A stretch of DNA of 6,337 nt, taken from the NCBI GenBank assembly GCA_903930035.1, contig CAIYXG010000299.1, positions 1 to 6,337 of the forward strand, in the 5' to 3' direction. The stretch's first letter is position 1; each line of letters begins with the position of its first letter. Source of the DNA: an uncultured Actinomycetes bacterium. Lineage in GTDB: Bacteria > Actinomycetota > Acidimicrobiia > Acidimicrobiales > Microtrichaceae. Made by a program: the position numbers and the translations under genes. Shown here piece after piece: positions 3,873 to 6,337 of this stretch. The notes under the pieces are model-generated. The model did no database searches and was not told where the DNA came from. It worked only from the letters and a program-made list of their open reading frames with translations.

Positions 3873-6337
3873 ATGTGCGGCATCATCGCCGTCGTGCGTC
3901 GTCCGACGACGCGTCAGCCGGTCGAGGTGGACCAGGTCCTGTCGCGGCTCGAGGCCGCCGACGCCCAGCTGGCCGACGTGGCGTCCGCGTGGGCCGAGCG
4001 ACTGGCTGCCGCGGCCGACCTGCTCGAGTCCGTCGACGCCGACCTGCGGGGCATCCCGGGCATCCTCACGCTCACGGCCGACGCCGCCGCGACCGGTCGC
4101 GTCGCCGCGAAGGTGGCCGAGGTCGCCCGGTCCTCCGACCGCGTCGAGTCGTCGCTCGACGCCGGCGACTCCGGCCTCTCGGGCCCGGACCTCGAGGGCG
4201 TCAACGCCTCGCTCATCCGGGTGAAGGACGCGGTCTGGGCCATCGCCCGGGACCGCGTGCGCGCCGCCGACGCGGTCGCCTCGCTGGCCCGGCCCGGCGC
4301 CGGCCCCGCCGGGCTCGCCGTGCTCTTCAGCCTCCACCAGGCGCTCTCGGCGGTCGACCGCCTCGAGGTCCGCGGCCGCGACTCGGCGGGCATCGAGGTC
4401 CAGCTGACCGGGCACGGCATCGCCGAGGACGACCCGATCCTGCGGCGTGCGCTGGCCGAGCGGAACCACCGCTCGTTCACCTCCGGCGCCGTGCGGCTCG
4501 TGGACGGGGTCCTCCTGATCGTCTACAAGACCTCCGCGGAGATCGGTGAGCTGGGCGACAACACCGCCGCCCTGCGCGCCGCGATGGCCGACGACGAGCT
4601 GCTGCACCTGGCGCTGCGGTCCGAGCAGGTCGAGGGCCTGGTCCTGGGCCACACCCGCTGGGCCTCCATCGGCATCATCTCGGAGCCGAACGCCCACCCG
4701 CAGTCGTCCGACGAGGTCGAGGGTGCCGGCGTGCCGCTCGCGACGGCCGTGCTCAACGGCGACGTCGACAACTACGCCGACCTGATCGCGTCGGACGGCC
4801 TGAAGATCGCGAGCGAGATCACCACGGACGCCAAGGTGATCCCCACCCTGCTGTCCCGGCAGCTGGCCGACGGCCTGCCCGTGCACGAGGCCTTCCGCGA
4901 GACCGTGGTCCGGCTGGAGGGCTCCGTGGCCATCGCCGCAGCGAGCGCGGCCGACCCGGACCGCCTGATGCTGGCGCTGCGCGGCAGCGGCCAGGCCCTC
5001 TACATCGGGGTGGCCGAGGACGCCTTCATCATCGCCTCCGAGCCCTACGGCGTGGTCGAGGAGACCGCCGACTTCCTGCGGATGGACGGCGAGACGCCCT
5101 CCGACCCCGACAACCCCACGGGCAGCCGCGGCCAGATCGTGGTGCTCGACACCACGCAGGCGGGCTCGGTCGACGGCATCGGCCGGTGGTCCTACGACGG
5201 GACCGAGCTCCCGGTGACCGGCGCCGACCTGGACGTCGCGCAGATCACGACGCGCGACATCGACCGCGGCGACTTCCCGCACTACCTGCTCAAGGAGATC
5301 ACCGACTCGCCCGGGTCGTTCCGCAAGACCCTGCGCGGCAAGCTCCTGGAGACCGACGGCACGATGCGCGTCGAGCTGCCCGACAGCACGCTGCCGCAGG
5401 CGGTCCGCGAGCGCCTCCGTGACGGGCGGATCGACCGGGTACAGGTCATCGGCCAGGGGACCGCGGCCATCGCGGGGCAGAGCCTGGCCCACCACCTGTC
5501 CGAGCTGCTCGCCGAGACGGACGTCCGCGTGGAGGCGCTGCCGGCCACCGAGCTGTCGGGGTTCCGCCTGCGGGCCGACATGTCGGACACGCTCATCGTG
5601 GCGATCAGCCAGTCGGGCACGACCACCGACACCAACCGGACCGTGGACCTGGTCCGTGGCCGCGGGGCGCTGTGCGTCGCCATCGTCAACCGGCGCAACA
5701 GCGACCTGACCGACAAGGCCGACGGCGTGCTCTACACGTCCGACGGCCGCGACGTGGAGATGAGCGTCGCCTCGACCAAGGCCTTCTACGCCCAGGTGGG
5801 CGCCGGCCTGCTGCTGGCCCAGGCGGTGGCCGACGAGGTCCCGGGCGGCCGCGCCAGCGACGACCCGTCGCAGCAGGAGCTGCTGCGTGCGCTGCGCGAC
5901 CTTCCGGCCCGCATGGAGGAGACCCTCCTCACCCGCGACGCCGTGGCCGACGCCGCGCGCACGCTCTGCCCGTCGCGGCGGTACTGGGCCATCGTGGGCA
6001 ACGGGGTCAACCAGATCACCGCCCGCGAGCTGCGGATCAAGCTCAGCGAGCTCTGCTACAAGTCGATCGCCTGCGACGCGACCGAGGACAAGAAGCACAT
6101 CGACCTCTCCTCCGAGCCGTTCATCCTGGTGTGCGCCGCGGGCCTGGTCGGCTCGACGGCCGACGACGTCGCCAAGGAGGTCGCGATCTTCCGGGCCCAC
6201 AAGGCGGCGCCGGTCGTGGTGGCCACCGAGGGCGAGGTTCGGTTCGGTTCGGCATTGCACGTCATCGCCGTTCCCGAGGTGCATCCGCGTCTGGCCTTCC
6301 TGTTGTCGGCCATGGTCGGCCACCTGTTCGGTTACGA
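3873..6337 (+). CDS. glmS: Divergent GlmS-type glutamine-fructose-6-phosphate aminotransferase with enlarged glutaminase domain (3' end outside window)
   Basis: Probably makes glucosamine-6-phosphate from fructose-6-phosphate and glutamine. 821 residues are visible, with no stop. MCGIIAVV supplies the Ntn nucleophile Cys2, which fixes ATG 3873 as start. About 140 extra, largely helical Ala/Asp/Leu-rich residues (roughly 12-145) then precede RGRDSAG (167-173). A second excess of about 48 residues precedes HTRW (260-263). LNGDVDN (Asn295-Gly296, oxyanion hole) and Asp319 complete the glutaminase. After the linker (HYLLKEI, Lys474-Glu475) SIS domain 1 has GQGTA (527-531), SQSGTT (579-584) and VASTK (632-636). 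SIS domain 2 keeps residues aligned with E. coli Glu481, Lys485, Glu488 and His504 (E719, K723, E726, H742). The equivalent of E. coli Lys603 lies beyond the edge. Changes include CGTS to QGTA and KHGP to KHID. Position next to glmM supports the call; a paralogue with an altered substrate is possible. Confidence 0.85.
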   Translation, partial: MCGIIAVVRRPTTRQPVEVDQVLSRLEAADAQLADVASAWAERLAAAADLLESVDADLRGIPGILTLTADAAATGRVAAKVAEVARSSDRVESSLDAGDSGLSGPDLEGVNASLIRVKDAVWAIARDRVRAADAVASLARPGAGPAGLAVLFSLHQALSAVDRLEVRGRDSAGIEVQLTGHGIAEDDPILRRALAERNHRSFTSGAVRLVDGVLLIVYKTSAEIGELGDNTAALRAAMADDELLHLALRSEQVEGLVLGHTRWASIGIISEPNAHPQSSDEVEGAGVPLATAVLNGDVDNYADLIASDGLKIASEITTDAKVIPTLLSRQLADGLPVHEAFRETVVRLEGSVAIAAASAADPDRLMLALRGSGQALYIGVAEDAFIIASEPYGVVEETADFLRMDGETPSDPDNPTGSRGQIVVLDTTQAGSVDGIGRWSYDGTELPVTGADLDVAQITTRDIDRGDFPHYLLKEITDSPGSFRKTLRGKLLETDGTMRVELPDSTLPQAVRERLRDGRIDRVQVIGQGTAAIAGQSLAHHLSELLAETDVRVEALPATELSGFRLRADMSDTLIVAISQSGTTTDTNRTVDLVRGRGALCVAIVNRRNSDLTDKADGVLYTSDGRDVEMSVASTKAFYAQVGAGLLLAQAVADEVPGGRASDDPSQQELLRALRDLPARMEETLLTRDAVADAARTLCPSRRYWAIVGNGVNQITARELRIKLSELCYKSIACDATEDKKHIDLSSEPFILVCAAGLVGSTADDVAKEVAIFRAHKAAPVVVATEGEVRFGSALHVIAVPEVHPRLAFLLSAMVGHLFGY

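Noticed and set aside
2100..6323. Minus-strand open frame of about 1407 codons opposite rpsI, glmM and glmS
   Set aside because: It mirrors well-supported plus-strand genes. Long antisense frames are expected when third positions are almost all G/C. The translation is low-complexity (Gly/Arg/Val/His rich) with no recognisable domain.

Overview
The window is a piece of high-GC bacterial chromosome with all recognised genes on the + strand: the last 20 codons of rpoA, then rplQ, truA, rplM, rpsI, glmM and the first 821 codons of a divergent glmS-type gene that runs off the right edge. The order rpoA-rplQ-truA-rplM-rpsI-glmM is a familiar Gram-positive/actinobacterial arrangement. Very high G+C, heavy G/C use at third codon positions and an Actinobacteria-style -10 element (TAGCCT) ahead of rplM point to the Actinomycetota. 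L17 is only 117 aa and S9 only 130 aa, without the long terminal extensions usual in Mycobacterium or Streptomyces. This suggests an early-branching class such as Acidimicrobiia, but that placement is inference.

Layout: 1-419 is the end of the alpha-operon block (rpoA tail, then rplQ after 2 nt). Bases 420-1353 hold truA; its core starts near 574 and is preceded by an in-frame stretch carrying a perfect 28-bp direct repeat. Bases 1354-1458 hold a probable promoter for the rplM-rpsI pair (1459-2313). glmM (2373-3704) follows after 59 nt. A 168-nt gap then holds a possible promoter, an inverted repeat and a perfect 8-bp stem-loop in the presumed 5' leader of the glmS-like gene (3873 onwards). 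No stretch longer than 300 bases lacks a gene.

Functionally the window joins transcription/translation genes (RNA polymerase alpha, L17, tRNA pseudouridine synthase, L13, S9) to amino-sugar synthesis. GlmS makes glucosamine-6-phosphate from fructose-6-phosphate and glutamine, and GlmM converts it to glucosamine-1-phosphate for UDP-GlcNAc and peptidoglycan.

The most unusual item is the GlmS-like protein. Its Ntn-glutaminase domain is split by about 140 extra, mostly helical residues between the catalytic Cys2 and the RGRDSAG motif, and by about 48 more before the HTRW motif. Several otherwise conserved binding-site residues are changed, while the main isomerase catalytic residues visible here are kept. 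Everything else is ordinary housekeeping; I saw no mobile element, CRISPR array, tRNA or rRNA.
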